Positions 17,738-25,919 of a stretch of 64,000 nt of DNA are shown piece after piece (the stretch's first letter is position 1; every line of letters starts with the position of its first letter). The stretch covers positions 1-64,000 of the forward strand of contig CANLRN010000010.1 of assembly GCA_947493495.1 (NCBI GenBank). The letters run 5' to 3'. A program made the position numbers and the translations under genes. The notes under the pieces are model-generated. The model had not been told where the DNA came from, searched no databases, and saw only the letters and a list, made by a program, of their open reading frames with translations. This stretch comes from an uncultured Aquimarina sp. Its GTDB lineage: Bacteria; Bacteroidota; Bacteroidia; Flavobacteriales; Flavobacteriaceae.

Positions 17738-18528
17738 AGAACGGTCAATTGTACTACATAACCTTCATTATTACGTACATTAAAAACGGTATCATCTTCA
17801 AAAATCAAGTATTGTCCTTTAACACCTTTAAGTACACCTGAGTATTCGGGAGTTTTTTCTAGGTTCAAGCTTTTTAATTTAGATGGATATTGTAGTACCG
17901 GAAAATGCAGCGTTGTTTCTGTATTCGTGTCAATAAAATAATCTCGTGCCTCATCAGGGATAAATGCTTTTAGCTTATCTCTATAATGAATCAAATTTTC
18001 ATCTTCTATTTCGTTTTTAAGCATTTTTCTCCAATTGGTCTTATCAGAAACATGGGATTTTAAGGCGACTTCGGTAATTCCTGCTAGGTATCTATTAGGT
18101 ACTTCTACGATCTCAATGGCCTCGTGGGCTCCTTGATCAATCCATCGAGTAGGTACTTGTGTTTTTCTGGTCACTCCAACTTTTACGTTACTAGAATTAG
18201 CAAGGTATACAATGTGTGGCTGCAATTGCACTTTTTTTTCATACGCCAAATTCCGATCTTCTACCTCTAAGTGAGCAGTACTCAATTCTGGCCGCATTAC
18301 CCAATCCCCTACTTGAGGTTGATTGTAAAAATCATCATAGCAATATCCCTGTCTATATATCTTTTTTTCTTTTCCACAGGCCAAGCATTGATAACCAACA
18401 AACTCAATGCTAAGCGTCTTGTCTAATAATTGGTTTACATGAATAAAATCTGATTCGAAAACCAAGTAATATTGTATTGGGTTTCCTATTTCTGTTTGCA
18501 TTTTGGTGAGTACACCTTGATATTGCAT
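17734..18528 (-). CDS. DUF2797 domain-containing protein
   Basis: The 264-residue protein matches the DUF2797 family as I know it: an N-terminal Cys cluster (CLACGKEKK...GYCYDDF, about residues 48-67), a central part with VYLANSSNVKVGVTRKTQVPTRWIDQGA and a C-terminal beta region. The Cys residues could bind a metal. The biochemical role is not known. It converges on the GspF-like gene with a 3-bp overlap of the stop codons and has no partner gene. Confidence 0.85.
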   Translation of the reverse strand: MQYQGVLTKMQTEIGNPIQYYLVFESDFIHVNQLLDKTLSIEFVGYQCLACGKEKKIYRQGYCYDDFYNQPQVGDWVMRPELSTAHLEVEDRNLAYEKKVQLQPHIVYLANSSNVKVGVTRKTQVPTRWIDQGAHEAIEIVEVPNRYLAGITEVALKSHVSDKTNWRKMLKNEIEDENLIHYRDKLKAFIPDEARDYFIDTNTETTLHFPVLQYPSKLKSLNLEKTPEYSGVLKGVKGQYLIFEDDTVFNVRNNEGYVVQLTVL

Positions 18529-18624
18529 ATATTTATGTTAAAATTAATTCTATGAATACAGTAGAACAAATAGGCAAATAAATACCTAAATTCCTGTTTG
18601 ATATCAAATCCTTTCTGGTATCTA

Positions 18625-18653
18625 AAAAACAATAAAAATGAACAGATGAAAAA
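18625..18653 (+). repeat. 29-bp copy of the leader of the giant YD-repeat gene
   Basis: These bases match 6513-6541, which spans the start codon of the giant YD-repeat gene, with one mismatch. Here the frame after the matching ATG (18646) stops after four codons. It may be a remnant of a related gene start or a shared leader element. Confidence 0.45.
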
Positions 18654-18743
18654 AATGTGATTATTTTTATTATTTTAGTTTCCGACGAAAGTCAACCACA
18701 CAATCATATTAATACTAATGACCGCCTAAAGATACATTAAAAA

Positions 18744-20291
18744 ATGCCAATCCCCCTAGTTAACTCTATTGCCAGCTGGTTCTTAAAAAAACGTTTTCAT
18801 CAGATGGAACTTTTTCTTAGATATCCTAATGAAGTACAATTAGAGTTGCTGCACGTTTTGCTAGAAACAGCTAAAAATACTGAGTTTGGAAAAAAATACG
18901 ATTTTGCCTCTATTAAAAATTATGAGACATTTAAACAACGTATCCCAATACGAACTTATGAGGATTGTGAGCCTATGATCGAACGAAGTCGATTGGGAGA
19001 ACATAATATTTACTGGCCTACTCCCATTAAATGGTTTGCAAAATCTAGTGGTACTACCAACGCAAAAAGTAAATTCATCCCAGTAAGCCAGGAATCTCTG
19101 GAAGATTGCCATTATGCCGCTGGAAAAGATTTATTATGTATGTATCTGAATAATAATGAAAATTCTAAATTATTTACTGGAAAAAATTTACGCTTAGGAG
19201 GCAGCAAAGAATTATACAAAAAAAATGGCACTTCTTTTGGTGATCTGTCTGCTATTATCATAGATAATATGCCATTTTGGGCAGAATTTAGCTCTACGCC
19301 TAGCAATGAAATCTCACTAATGAGTGATTGGGAAACAAAGATGTCCGCTATTATCAATGAAACTGTTATAGAAAATGTAACAAGTCTAGCGGGAGTTCCT
19401 TCGTGGATGCTCGTATTACTCAATCAAACATTAAAAACTACGGGTAGAGAACACCTTTTTGAAATCTGGAAAAACCTAGAAGTTTATTTTCATGGTGGGG
19501 TTAGTTTCGAGCCCTATATGGATCAATATCAAAAGATTTTACCACATGACAATTTTAGATACTATGAGATCTATAATGCCTCTGAAGGGTTTTTTGCAAT
19601 TCAGGATCAAAATAATTCTTCAGAGCTACTGTTGATGTTAGATTATGGTATTTTTTATGAGTTTATCCCTATGGATACGTATAAAACTACCCAAGAACAC
19701 GTTATTCCGTTAAGTGAAGTAGAAGTCGGAAAAAATTATGCAGTAGTAATTACCACTAATGCTGGGTTATGGAGATATAAGATTGGAGATACTATCCGAT
19801 TTACATCTATACACCCATATCGAATCAAAGTATCTGGAAGAACAAAACATCATATAAATGCCTTTGGTGAAGAACTCATTATAGAAAACGCTGAAAAAGC
19901 ATTACGAAAAACCACAAAAGAAACTGCCAGTGAAATTGTAGATTATACGGCTGCTCCAATTTTTATGAAAGATGGAGAAAAAGGTGCCCACGAATGGATC
20001 ATAGAGTTTAAAAAACATCCTATAGATCTTAATCAGTTTTCGAAACTATTAGACCAAAATCTACAAGCTATCAATAGTGATTATGAAGCAAAACGATACA
20101 ACAACACTACTTTAAATCAATTAAAAATCAACCCTGCAAGACAGAATTTATTCTATGATTGGCTAAAATTAAACGATAAATTAGGAGGGCAACACAAAAT
20201 CCCTAGATTATCCAACTCTAGAAAATATGTAGAAGAATTGTTACAACTAAACAATAAAGATTCTACCAGCTGTAGACCTACCAATTTATAG
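18744..20291 (+). CDS. GH3 auxin-responsive promoter family protein
   Basis: The 515-residue protein has the features of the GH3 branch of adenylate-forming enzymes: the ATP-binding loop AKSSGTTNAKSKFIPVS (about residues 95-111), YEIYNASEGFFAIQD (about 275-289), the WRYKIGDTIRFTS segment (about 343-355) and a C-terminal subdomain starting near SGRTKHHINAFGEE. Plant GH3 enzymes join amino acids to acyl acids; bacterial members are common in Bacteroidota, with unknown substrates. It is monocistronic here, with no amino-acid or lipid genes adjacent, so the substrate cannot be inferred. Confidence 0.92.
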   Translation: MPIPLVNSIASWFLKKRFHQMELFLRYPNEVQLELLHVLLETAKNTEFGKKYDFASIKNYETFKQRIPIRTYEDCEPMIERSRLGEHNIYWPTPIKWFAKSSGTTNAKSKFIPVSQESLEDCHYAAGKDLLCMYLNNNENSKLFTGKNLRLGGSKELYKKNGTSFGDLSAIIIDNMPFWAEFSSTPSNEISLMSDWETKMSAIINETVIENVTSLAGVPSWMLVLLNQTLKTTGREHLFEIWKNLEVYFHGGVSFEPYMDQYQKILPHDNFRYYEIYNASEGFFAIQDQNNSSELLLMLDYGIFYEFIPMDTYKTTQEHVIPLSEVEVGKNYAVVITTNAGLWRYKIGDTIRFTSIHPYRIKVSGRTKHHINAFGEELIIENAEKALRKTTKETASEIVDYTAAPIFMKDGEKGAHEWIIEFKKHPIDLNQFSKLLDQNLQAINSDYEAKRYNNTTLNQLKINPARQNLFYDWLKLNDKLGGQHKIPRLSNSRKYVEELLQLNNKDSTSCRPTNL

Positions 20292-20595
20292 ATATACTTA
20301 TACGTACTTCTATGATCCATTACTTTACAAAACATAAAAGTCGAATACTAATAACTGATTATAGTATAGCTAAATTATTTGATCTTTTTATGCATAATCC
20401 CACGCAAAAATCGAATTAAAATACGGTTTTACCTTAAAAAAAGAATGTCAGAAATGCCTTTTTAGATAAAAAACTACGTATTTCACCGTTTAAAAAAAAC
20501 TCTTAATCTAAAAAACAAAAAAACTCTTTTTAGCTGTTACTTTTCATACTAAATTTGTTTACAGATAGTTACAAATATTGTTTAAGCCCTAAGAC
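20292..20595. other. Intergenic region, no gene seen
   Basis: About 300 bp of AT-rich DNA with long A and T runs. Apart from the -7-type box at 20550 I see no gene, RNA or repeat. Confidence 0.6.
20550..20557 (+). promoter_or_regulatory. Candidate -7 promoter box for the small secreted protein
   Basis: TAAATTTG fits the Bacteroidota -7 consensus TAnnTTTG and lies 38 bp before the start at 20596. The -33 position is T-rich (TTTTTAG) but not a good TTTG. Confidence 0.45.
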
Positions 20596-20928
20596 ATGAG
20601 AACTTTATATTCATTATTCTTGATTTTATTTTCTGTAGCAGTACATGCCCAAGAAGCAAAAACTATTACTACTCCTGATGAAGGGGAAAAAATTTCCATC
20701 GAAAAAGAAAAATCCATTCTATCTCTTTTGGTTAAAAACAAAAAAACTAATGTAAGTATGGATAAGGTATGTTACGCAGAAATCTCTAAAGTAAATTATT
20801 ACGAAGCTTTGATCTCTGTAAATAACTTAAATATTAATCTTAAGAATAGTACAAAACTTGCTATAAAAAATACTGAAGAAATCATTACTAAAAAAAGGGA
20901 TCAGATATTATATTCTGAAAATGAATAG
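20596..20928 (+). CDS. Small secreted protein of unknown function
   Basis: The 110-residue protein has a Sec signal peptide (residues 1-18, cleavage after VHAQ) and a short Lys-rich mature part (about 92 residues) without a recognisable motif. It has its own likely promoter box and terminator, so it is monocistronic. No function can be assigned. Confidence 0.7.
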   Translation: MRTLYSLFLILFSVAVHAQEAKTITTPDEGEKISIEKEKSILSLLVKNKKTNVSMDKVCYAEISKVNYYEALISVNNLNINLKNSTKLAIKNTEEIITKKRDQILYSENE

Positions 20929-20961
20929 AAATTAAGTTCTTTATTTGTTTAAATATTTATG

Positions 20962-20990
20962 CCTTCATTCTTTTGAGTGAAGGTTTTTTA
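20962..20990 (+). terminator. Rho-independent terminator after the small secreted protein
   Basis: Arms CCTTCATT and AGTGAAGG (one G-U pair) with a 6-nt loop and a run of six T, 34 bp after the stop at 20928. Confidence 0.85.
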
Positions 20991-21003
20991 ATTTCTTCTT
21001 TTA

Positions 21004-21339
21004 TACCATTTGTTGTTTAACCCAGAAAATTAGGATTTTTTTACTTCAGTAAATCTACTTATACGATTTACGGATGAGAATTTCGTGAAAATAATGGCAA
21101 GGATTTTTCGCTAGATTGATGAATCAAATTAAAGAATAGCCATAGCTATTGTTTCATTTTATGAAGAAAATATAGTAGAAAAAGAATATCATTAGATGCG
21201 AAATTTTTATTCGTAAATCGTATTAGTGGCAGATAGCGAAGAAAAATCAAGCATAGCAGCTATACGGTTTATTTTTATCCTGAAATTGAGGTAAAAAAAG
21301 CGCATTTTATTCCAGTAAATTCAAAGGGTAAATGGTATA
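21004..21339. repeat. Composite palindromic element hosting a family B copy
   Basis: The ends TATACCATTT (21004-21013) and AAATGGTATA (21330-21339) are perfect inverted repeats, and the flanks continue to pair loosely for about 45 bp (T-rich stretch and TACTTC against GAGGTAAAAAAA). A complete family B element occupies 21058-21225 inside it. This looks like one hairpin element inserted into another. Confidence 0.55.
21058..21225. repeat. Family B palindromic repeat, copy 1
   Basis: A 168-bp element with 25-bp imperfect terminal inverted repeats (ATACGATTTACGGATGAGAA at the left, TTCGTAAATCGTAT at the right). An internal hairpin is AATAGC-cata-GCTATT. It matches 38632-38800 with only a handful of differences. 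No open frame. Confidence 0.9.
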
Positions 21340-21351
21340 AAGTCAGTATTT

Positions 21352-21512
21352 AACTCGCTTTATGCAATAGAAGGTTGTCAAGAAGCTTGTAGATGCAAGA
21401 AATACTAGTGTTTTCTTAATTTTTGCATAGCGCCGCTATGGTGAAATTAAAAACCGCAGTGCAGCGTTAGCATTTGCGGTAGCTACAAGATGTAATAAAT
21501 TTTCTATTGCAT
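21352..21512. repeat. Family A palindromic repeat, copy 3
   Basis: Nearly identical to 11978-12147, starting AACTCGCTTTATGCAATAGAA. The right terminal repeat is cut short after CTATTGCAT, so the last 10 bp or so are missing. Confidence 0.9.
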
Positions 21513-21607
21513 TCCATCTAACTAAATTTTAATACGCTGATTGTAAGGTTGTTTCACAATCTTCTTTTTCTTTTTTTCATTGCCAAAAAAAGAAACAAAA
21601 AAGTCTA

Positions 21608-21790
21608 GTCTTATGAAATTTTATCTAAAAATTTTATGCTCTCGCTAAATTAAATTAAAACAGTATCGAAAATTGTAAACCTAGCCTTTATCTAACCATA
21701 AGGCTGCGAATAAGAGTAACTACTACTCTTAAGAAATTTAATTTTTACGCTCCGTTTATTTCATTTTTAACGATAAAATTTCAATAGGAC
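21608..21790. repeat. Imperfect palindromic element (family E)
   Basis: GTCTTATGAAATTTTATC-type sequence at the left (21608-21625) pairs with GATAAAATTTCAATAGGAC at the right (21772-21790). Inside there is also a CTACTACTCTTA-like short palindrome around 21712-21735. Only one copy is in the window. The remaining bases of 21513-21945 show no gene. Confidence 0.45.
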
Positions 21791-21945
21791 AATTTGAAAC
21801 GTAGAAGCTGCTTACCAGTTAGAAACTTTATGTTACAGTGAAACAATGTCTATGAATGCGGATTGAATGCATTTCAAAACTTCAAGACGAAGTTCTAATG
21901 CATATTTCCGGGTTTAATTCAATTCTATGAGAGAATCTATTGCGA

Positions 21946-23178
21946 TTATGATACCGCCTTTAATTTTTTTATAGTAGACTTGTTTAGCTTCTTTTCTGCA
22001 TAGTCTTTGGTGACTCTAAATTCGGTATCTTCACTTTCTGGTAATTCATACATAGCATCAGTCAATATAGCTTCACATAATGACCGTAGCCCTCTAGCTC
22101 CTAATTTATAGTCTACAGCTTTTTTAACGATATACTCAAGAGCTCCTTCTGTAATGGAAAATGCTATGTCATCCATCTCAAAAAGTTTTTTATACTGCTT
22201 GATTATAGCATTTTTAGGTTCTGTAAGAATAGCTCTTAATGTATGTTTATCCAAAGGATTCATATATGATAGTACAGGAAGTCTTCCAATAATTTCTGGG
22301 ATGAGACCAAAATCCTTGAGATCTTTAGGAATAATGTATTGCAATAAATTATCTTTTTCGATACTATCCTCGTTTTTAGAAGCGCTAAATCCCATAGCCT
22401 GCATGTTTAAACGCTTTTGGATGGCTCCTTCGATACCATCAAAAGCACCTCCAGCAATAAAAAGAATATTCTCCGTATTTACTTCAATAAATTTTTGATC
22501 AGGATGTTTACGCCCTCCTTTGGGTGGTACATTAACAACTGTGCCTTCTAATAATTTGAGTAAAGCTTGTTGTACTCCTTCTCCTGATACATCTCTAGTG
22601 ATACTAGGGTTATCACTTTTACGGGCTATTTTATCGATCTCATCAATAAATACTATGCCTCGTTGCGCTTTTTCTAGGTTGTAATCCGCTGCTTGTAATA
22701 ATCGGGTAAGGATACTCTCTACATCTTCTCCAACATATCCTGCTTCTGTAAGAACCGTAGCATCTACAATAGCTAATGGGACATTAAGCATTTTTGCAAT
22801 CGTTTTTGCGATCAATGTTTTACCAGTACCTGTCTGCCCAACCATGATGATATTACTTTTTTGAATTTCAATATCATCATCTGTATGAGGTTGTAATAGC
22901 CTTTTGTAGTGATTATATACAGCTACAGCCATTACTTTTTTTGTAAATTCTTGTCCTATGACATATTCATCAAGAAACTTTTTAATAGCCATGGGTTTAC
23001 GAAGCATTAGTTCATTGCTCAATTCACCAGTTTCTTCGTCTCTTGCTTCTTCTACGACAATTCCATGAGCTTGTACTATACAACGGTCACAGATATGTGC
23101 ATCTAAACCAGCAATTAATAAATTAGTTTCTGGTTTTTTCCTCCCACAAAATGAGCATTCTAAGTCTTCTTTCGGCAT
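21946..23178 (-). CDS. clpX: ATP-dependent Clp protease ATP-binding subunit ClpX
   Basis: The 410-residue AAA+ unfoldase recognises tagged or damaged proteins and feeds them into ClpP. It has the N-terminal zinc-binding domain (Cys8, Cys11, Cys30, Cys33), Walker A GQTGTGKT at residues 114-121, Walker B VFIDEID near 179-186, and the C-terminal small domain with the GARGLR sensor-2 motif. The length is normal. It lies downstream of clpP on the same strand with an 83-bp gap that holds a perfect hairpin (23205-23224). Confidence 0.98.
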   Translation of the reverse strand: MPKEDLECSFCGRKKPETNLLIAGLDAHICDRCIVQAHGIVVEEARDEETGELSNELMLRKPMAIKKFLDEYVIGQEFTKKVMAVAVYNHYKRLLQPHTDDDIEIQKSNIIMVGQTGTGKTLIAKTIAKMLNVPLAIVDATVLTEAGYVGEDVESILTRLLQAADYNLEKAQRGIVFIDEIDKIARKSDNPSITRDVSGEGVQQALLKLLEGTVVNVPPKGGRKHPDQKFIEVNTENILFIAGGAFDGIEGAIQKRLNMQAMGFSASKNEDSIEKDNLLQYIIPKDLKDFGLIPEIIGRLPVLSYMNPLDKHTLRAILTEPKNAIIKQYKKLFEMDDIAFSITEGALEYIVKKAVDYKLGARGLRSLCEAILTDAMYELPESEDTEFRVTKDYAEKKLNKSTIKKLKAVS

Positions 23179-23204
23179 AATTATCTAGTTCAAATTCATA
23201 ACTT

Positions 23205-23224
23205 GACTGACTGTTTAGTCAGTC
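23205..23224. promoter_or_regulatory. Perfect palindrome between clpP and clpX
   Basis: GACTGACT-gttt-AGTCAGTC, an 8-bp stem with a 4-base loop, 27 bp before the clpX start. There is no T-run on either side, so it is not a terminator. It could be an operator (it resembles TetR-family sites), or an RNA hairpin for processing or stability between the two cistrons. Confidence 0.5.
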
Positions 23225-23261
23225 TATATCAGCTTTCTTAACGGTGATCTGGGATAAAATA

Positions 23262-23936
23262 TTATTCTCTTGTTAATATTTCATCTATCATTCCATATTT
23301 TAGAGCTTTATCAGCTTTCATCCAATAATCTCTATCACTATCTTCATAGACTTTATCATATTTTTGCCCTGAGTGTTTTGCAATAATCTTATACAGTTCT
23401 TCTTTTAGTATTAAGATTTCTCTTGCCGTAATCTCTATATCACTTGCTTGCCCCTGAGCACCACCAAGAGGCTGGTGAATCATTACTCTACTATGAGGCA
23501 ATCCTGAGCGTTTTCCTTTTTCTCCTGCACATAACAGAACTGCTCCCATCGAGGCAGCCATTCCTGTGCATATTGTGGCTACATCAGGTTTTATAAACTG
23601 CATGGTATCATAGATCCCTAATCCTGCATATACACTCCCTCCTGGAGAATTGATATATATCTGTATATCTTTAGACGAATCTACACTTTCTAAAAATAAT
23701 AATTGAGCTTGTATAATATTTGCTATCTGATCATTTATCCCTGTTCCCAAAAATATGATGCGATCCATCATTAACCGAGAGAATACATCAAAAATAGCAA
23801 CATTCATCTGTCGTTCTTCTATAATATTAGGAGTCATTCCCACAGGGTACATACTACTAATTATCTGATTGTAATAAGTACTGCTAATCCCTTGATGTTT
23901 TGTGGCATATTTCTCGAATTCTTTACCGTAATCCAT
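23262..23936 (-). CDS. clpP: ATP-dependent Clp protease proteolytic subunit ClpP
   Basis: The 224-residue serine protease forms the tetradecameric chamber used with ClpX. The catalytic Ser129 is in GMAASMGA and His154 in RVMIHQPLGG, with the downstream Asp in the DSDRDYWM segment region. An N-terminal propeptide-like extension of about 30 residues is usual. It lies between tig and clpX on the reverse strand. A terminator-like hairpin stands in its leader (23962-23995), so expression may be partly uncoupled from tig. Confidence 0.98.
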   Translation of the reverse strand: MDYGKEFEKYATKHQGISSTYYNQIISSMYPVGMTPNIIEERQMNVAIFDVFSRLMMDRIIFLGTGINDQIANIIQAQLLFLESVDSSKDIQIYINSPGGSVYAGLGIYDTMQFIKPDVATICTGMAASMGAVLLCAGEKGKRSGLPHSRVMIHQPLGGAQGQASDIEITAREILILKEELYKIIAKHSGQKYDKVYEDSDRDYWMKADKALKYGMIDEILTRE

Positions 23937-23961
23937 AGTTCTTTTAAAAAATTTTATTTTT

Positions 23962-23995
23962 ATAAAAAAGCATTAAACAGCAAACTGTTTAATGC
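23962..23995 (-). terminator. Terminator/attenuator between tig and clpP
   Basis: Perfect 11-bp arms GCATTAAACAG and CTGTTTAATGC with a 4-base loop, followed on the reverse strand by six T. It is 39 bp after the tig stop and about 25 bp before clpP. Confidence 0.85.
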
Positions 23996-24033
23996 CCTAA
24001 ATATAAGTATAAATCCTTATAAGTTTATGTAGG

Positions 24034-25356
24034 TTATTTGTAAACTTCTTTTATAAATTCATCAAAAGTAACCTCTTTCGTTTTTAGCTTTACGTTTTGC
24101 TTATAATATCCTAATAGTTTTTGACTCATTAATTGTTCTGAAATTCTTTTTACTTCGTCTTGATTGGATAATATTCTGGCTGCTATTTCTTCTAATTCTT
24201 TATCCTCTGGTGATAACTGACCAAACTGAGCCATTTGACCTTTGATCAGTTCTTTAGAAAAATCTTTTAATTCTTCAAAAGTAACCTGAAGGTTATTATC
24301 ATTAATAATTTTACCTTCTATTAACTGAAAACGCAATCCTTTTTCACTTTTTTCATACTCATCTTTGGCTTCATCTTCTGTTAATGATTGCTCTCCTGTT
24401 GCTTGAATCCATTTTTTTAAGAATTCTGCAGGTAGATCAAATTGGGTATGTTCTAATACGCTTTCGGTTACATCATTAAGTAATTGTTGATCAGATTGTT
24501 GTACAAACTGGCGTTCTGCATCTTGTTTGATTTTTTCTTTAAGCTCTGTTACTGATTTTACAGTATCTTTTCCATAGAGCTTATCAAATAAATCTTGGTC
24601 AAGATCCGCCAACTCTTGAGTATTAATTTCGGTAATAGTAAAAGTTACCTCAATAGCTGCCTTATCGACATCATCCTGACTAATCTTCAAGGCATTGAAC
24701 AACTCCTTATCATCTGTAAATAATCCTTTAGTTTTTAGAGTGAGTCCATCTCCTACTTTGGCTCCTAAAAATGCATTGATATTTTTCTTTCCTTTAATAT
24801 TGTCTAAGGATATCGTTGTTTGATTATCGATTTCATGGGCTTCATTTACAAAAGAACCTGCTATCAAATCATCTTTTTCTACAGTATCTTTTGCAATAAG
24901 TTTACCATATTGTTTTTGGATCGACTTGATCTGATTATCAATCATCTCATCTGTAGCAACAATTGTATAGTGTGTTATTGCTTTTTTCCCATTAAGTTTT
25001 ACTTCAAATTTTGGAGCTAAACCCAGTTCGAATTCGAATGAATAATTATCTTTTTCCCAATCAAAATCATCTTGCTCTTTAGGCAATGGATTCCCTAAAA
25101 CATCTAATTTTTCTTCGGTAAGGTATTTATTCAAGGCATCTTGTAATAGCTTATTTACCTCATCTACCAAAACAGCTTTTCCATATTGTTTTTTAACCAA
25201 TCCCATAGGCACATGACCTTTTCTAAAACCTGGAATATTAGCATTTTTGCGATAATCTTTGAGAATGTTTTCTACCTTATCACTATAATCTGCCTTTTCA
25301 ATAGCTACTGTTACTACGGCATTTAATTCGTCTACTTGCTCTTTTGAAATATTCAT
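24034..25356 (-). CDS. tig: Trigger factor
   Basis: The 440-residue ribosome-associated chaperone binds nascent chains at the exit tunnel. The ribosome-binding signature appears as GFRKGHVPMGLVKKQYG (about residues 40-56), followed by a divergent FKBP-like PPIase domain (about 150-240) and the helical C-terminal domain. It is the first gene of the tig-clpP-clpX set. A near-ideal Bacteroidota promoter is found at 25388-25418. Confidence 0.96.
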   Translation of the reverse strand: MNISKEQVDELNAVVTVAIEKADYSDKVENILKDYRKNANIPGFRKGHVPMGLVKKQYGKAVLVDEVNKLLQDALNKYLTEEKLDVLGNPLPKEQDDFDWEKDNYSFEFELGLAPKFEVKLNGKKAITHYTIVATDEMIDNQIKSIQKQYGKLIAKDTVEKDDLIAGSFVNEAHEIDNQTTISLDNIKGKKNINAFLGAKVGDGLTLKTKGLFTDDKELFNALKISQDDVDKAAIEVTFTITEINTQELADLDQDLFDKLYGKDTVKSVTELKEKIKQDAERQFVQQSDQQLLNDVTESVLEHTQFDLPAEFLKKWIQATGEQSLTEDEAKDEYEKSEKGLRFQLIEGKIINDNNLQVTFEELKDFSKELIKGQMAQFGQLSPEDKELEEIAARILSNQDEVKRISEQLMSQKLLGYYKQNVKLKTKEVTFDEFIKEVYK

Positions 25357-25387
25357 GTATCTCTATTTTGTACTAAAAATTGGGTTG

Positions 25388-25418
25388 CAAAAGTAAGACT
25401 TTTTTACATCTCGACAAA
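25388..25418 (-). promoter_or_regulatory. Promoter of tig
   Basis: On the reverse strand TTTG is followed after 19 nt by TACTTTTG, a full match to the Bacteroidota -33/-7 consensus (TTTG, TAnnTTTG). The start codon is about 32 bp downstream. Confidence 0.75.
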
Positions 25419-25492
25419 GTTTTAATCTCTTGAAAAACAGTTGGACTACATGAAATTAAAAATAGCTATTTTAACTTATTCAAAGACGAACT

Positions 25493-25834
25493 CTAATCTT
25501 TCTTTAAAACGGAGTATAGAATGGATTGAAATATTGACAACAATACGCTGAACACTATAGCCCATAGCCATCCATTTACGGTAAATCCTGCTATAAATTG
25601 ATCTGCTAGTAGAATAATAGCTGCATTAATTACTAATAGAAATAAGCCTAATGTCATAACTGTAACAGGAAGTGTAAATAGTATTAATATTGGTTTGAGA
25701 ATAGCATTTAGCAGTGCTAGAACCACTGCAACTATAACTGCACTAAGGTAACTATCAATTCCAACTCCAGGAAGAATTTTTGCTAGTATAAGTACAGCTA
25801 GGGCGCTTAAAACTATTTTTAGTAGACGTTTCAT
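25493..25834 (-). CDS. Phage-holin-superfamily-IV-like membrane protein (PF04020 type)
   Basis: The 113-residue protein consists of about four membrane helices (e.g. VLSALAVLILAKIL, AVIVAVVLALLNAIL, LFTLPVTVMTLGLFLLVINAAIILL and WLWAIVFSVLLSIFQSIL). The phrase NAILKPILILFTLPVTVMTLGLF is typical of this widespread bacterial family, named after a mycobacterial holin. In non-phage contexts such as this one the role is unknown. No phage genes surround it. Confidence 0.85.
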   Translation of the reverse strand: MKRLLKIVLSALAVLILAKILPGVGIDSYLSAVIVAVVLALLNAILKPILILFTLPVTVMTLGLFLLVINAAIILLADQFIAGFTVNGWLWAIVFSVLLSIFQSILYSVLKKD

Positions 25835-25863
25835 TACACATTTATTAATTCATAAAATTACTA

Positions 25864-25895
25864 AAAAAACCTGCTACATAGATAACAGGTTTTTT
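25864..25895 (-). terminator. Bidirectional-looking terminator after the SGNH lipoprotein gene
   Basis: AAAAAACCTG and CAGGTTTTTT form a perfect stem with a 12-nt loop, 25 bp after the stop of the gene ending at 25920. T-runs exist on both strands. Confidence 0.85.
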
Positions 25896-25919
25896 AAATA
25901 TTTTAAAAAATTATCTTCT

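Noticed and set aside
25493..25834. Phage signature from the holin-like gene
   Set aside because: Members of this small membrane family are common in chromosomes without phages, and the surrounding genes are housekeeping.
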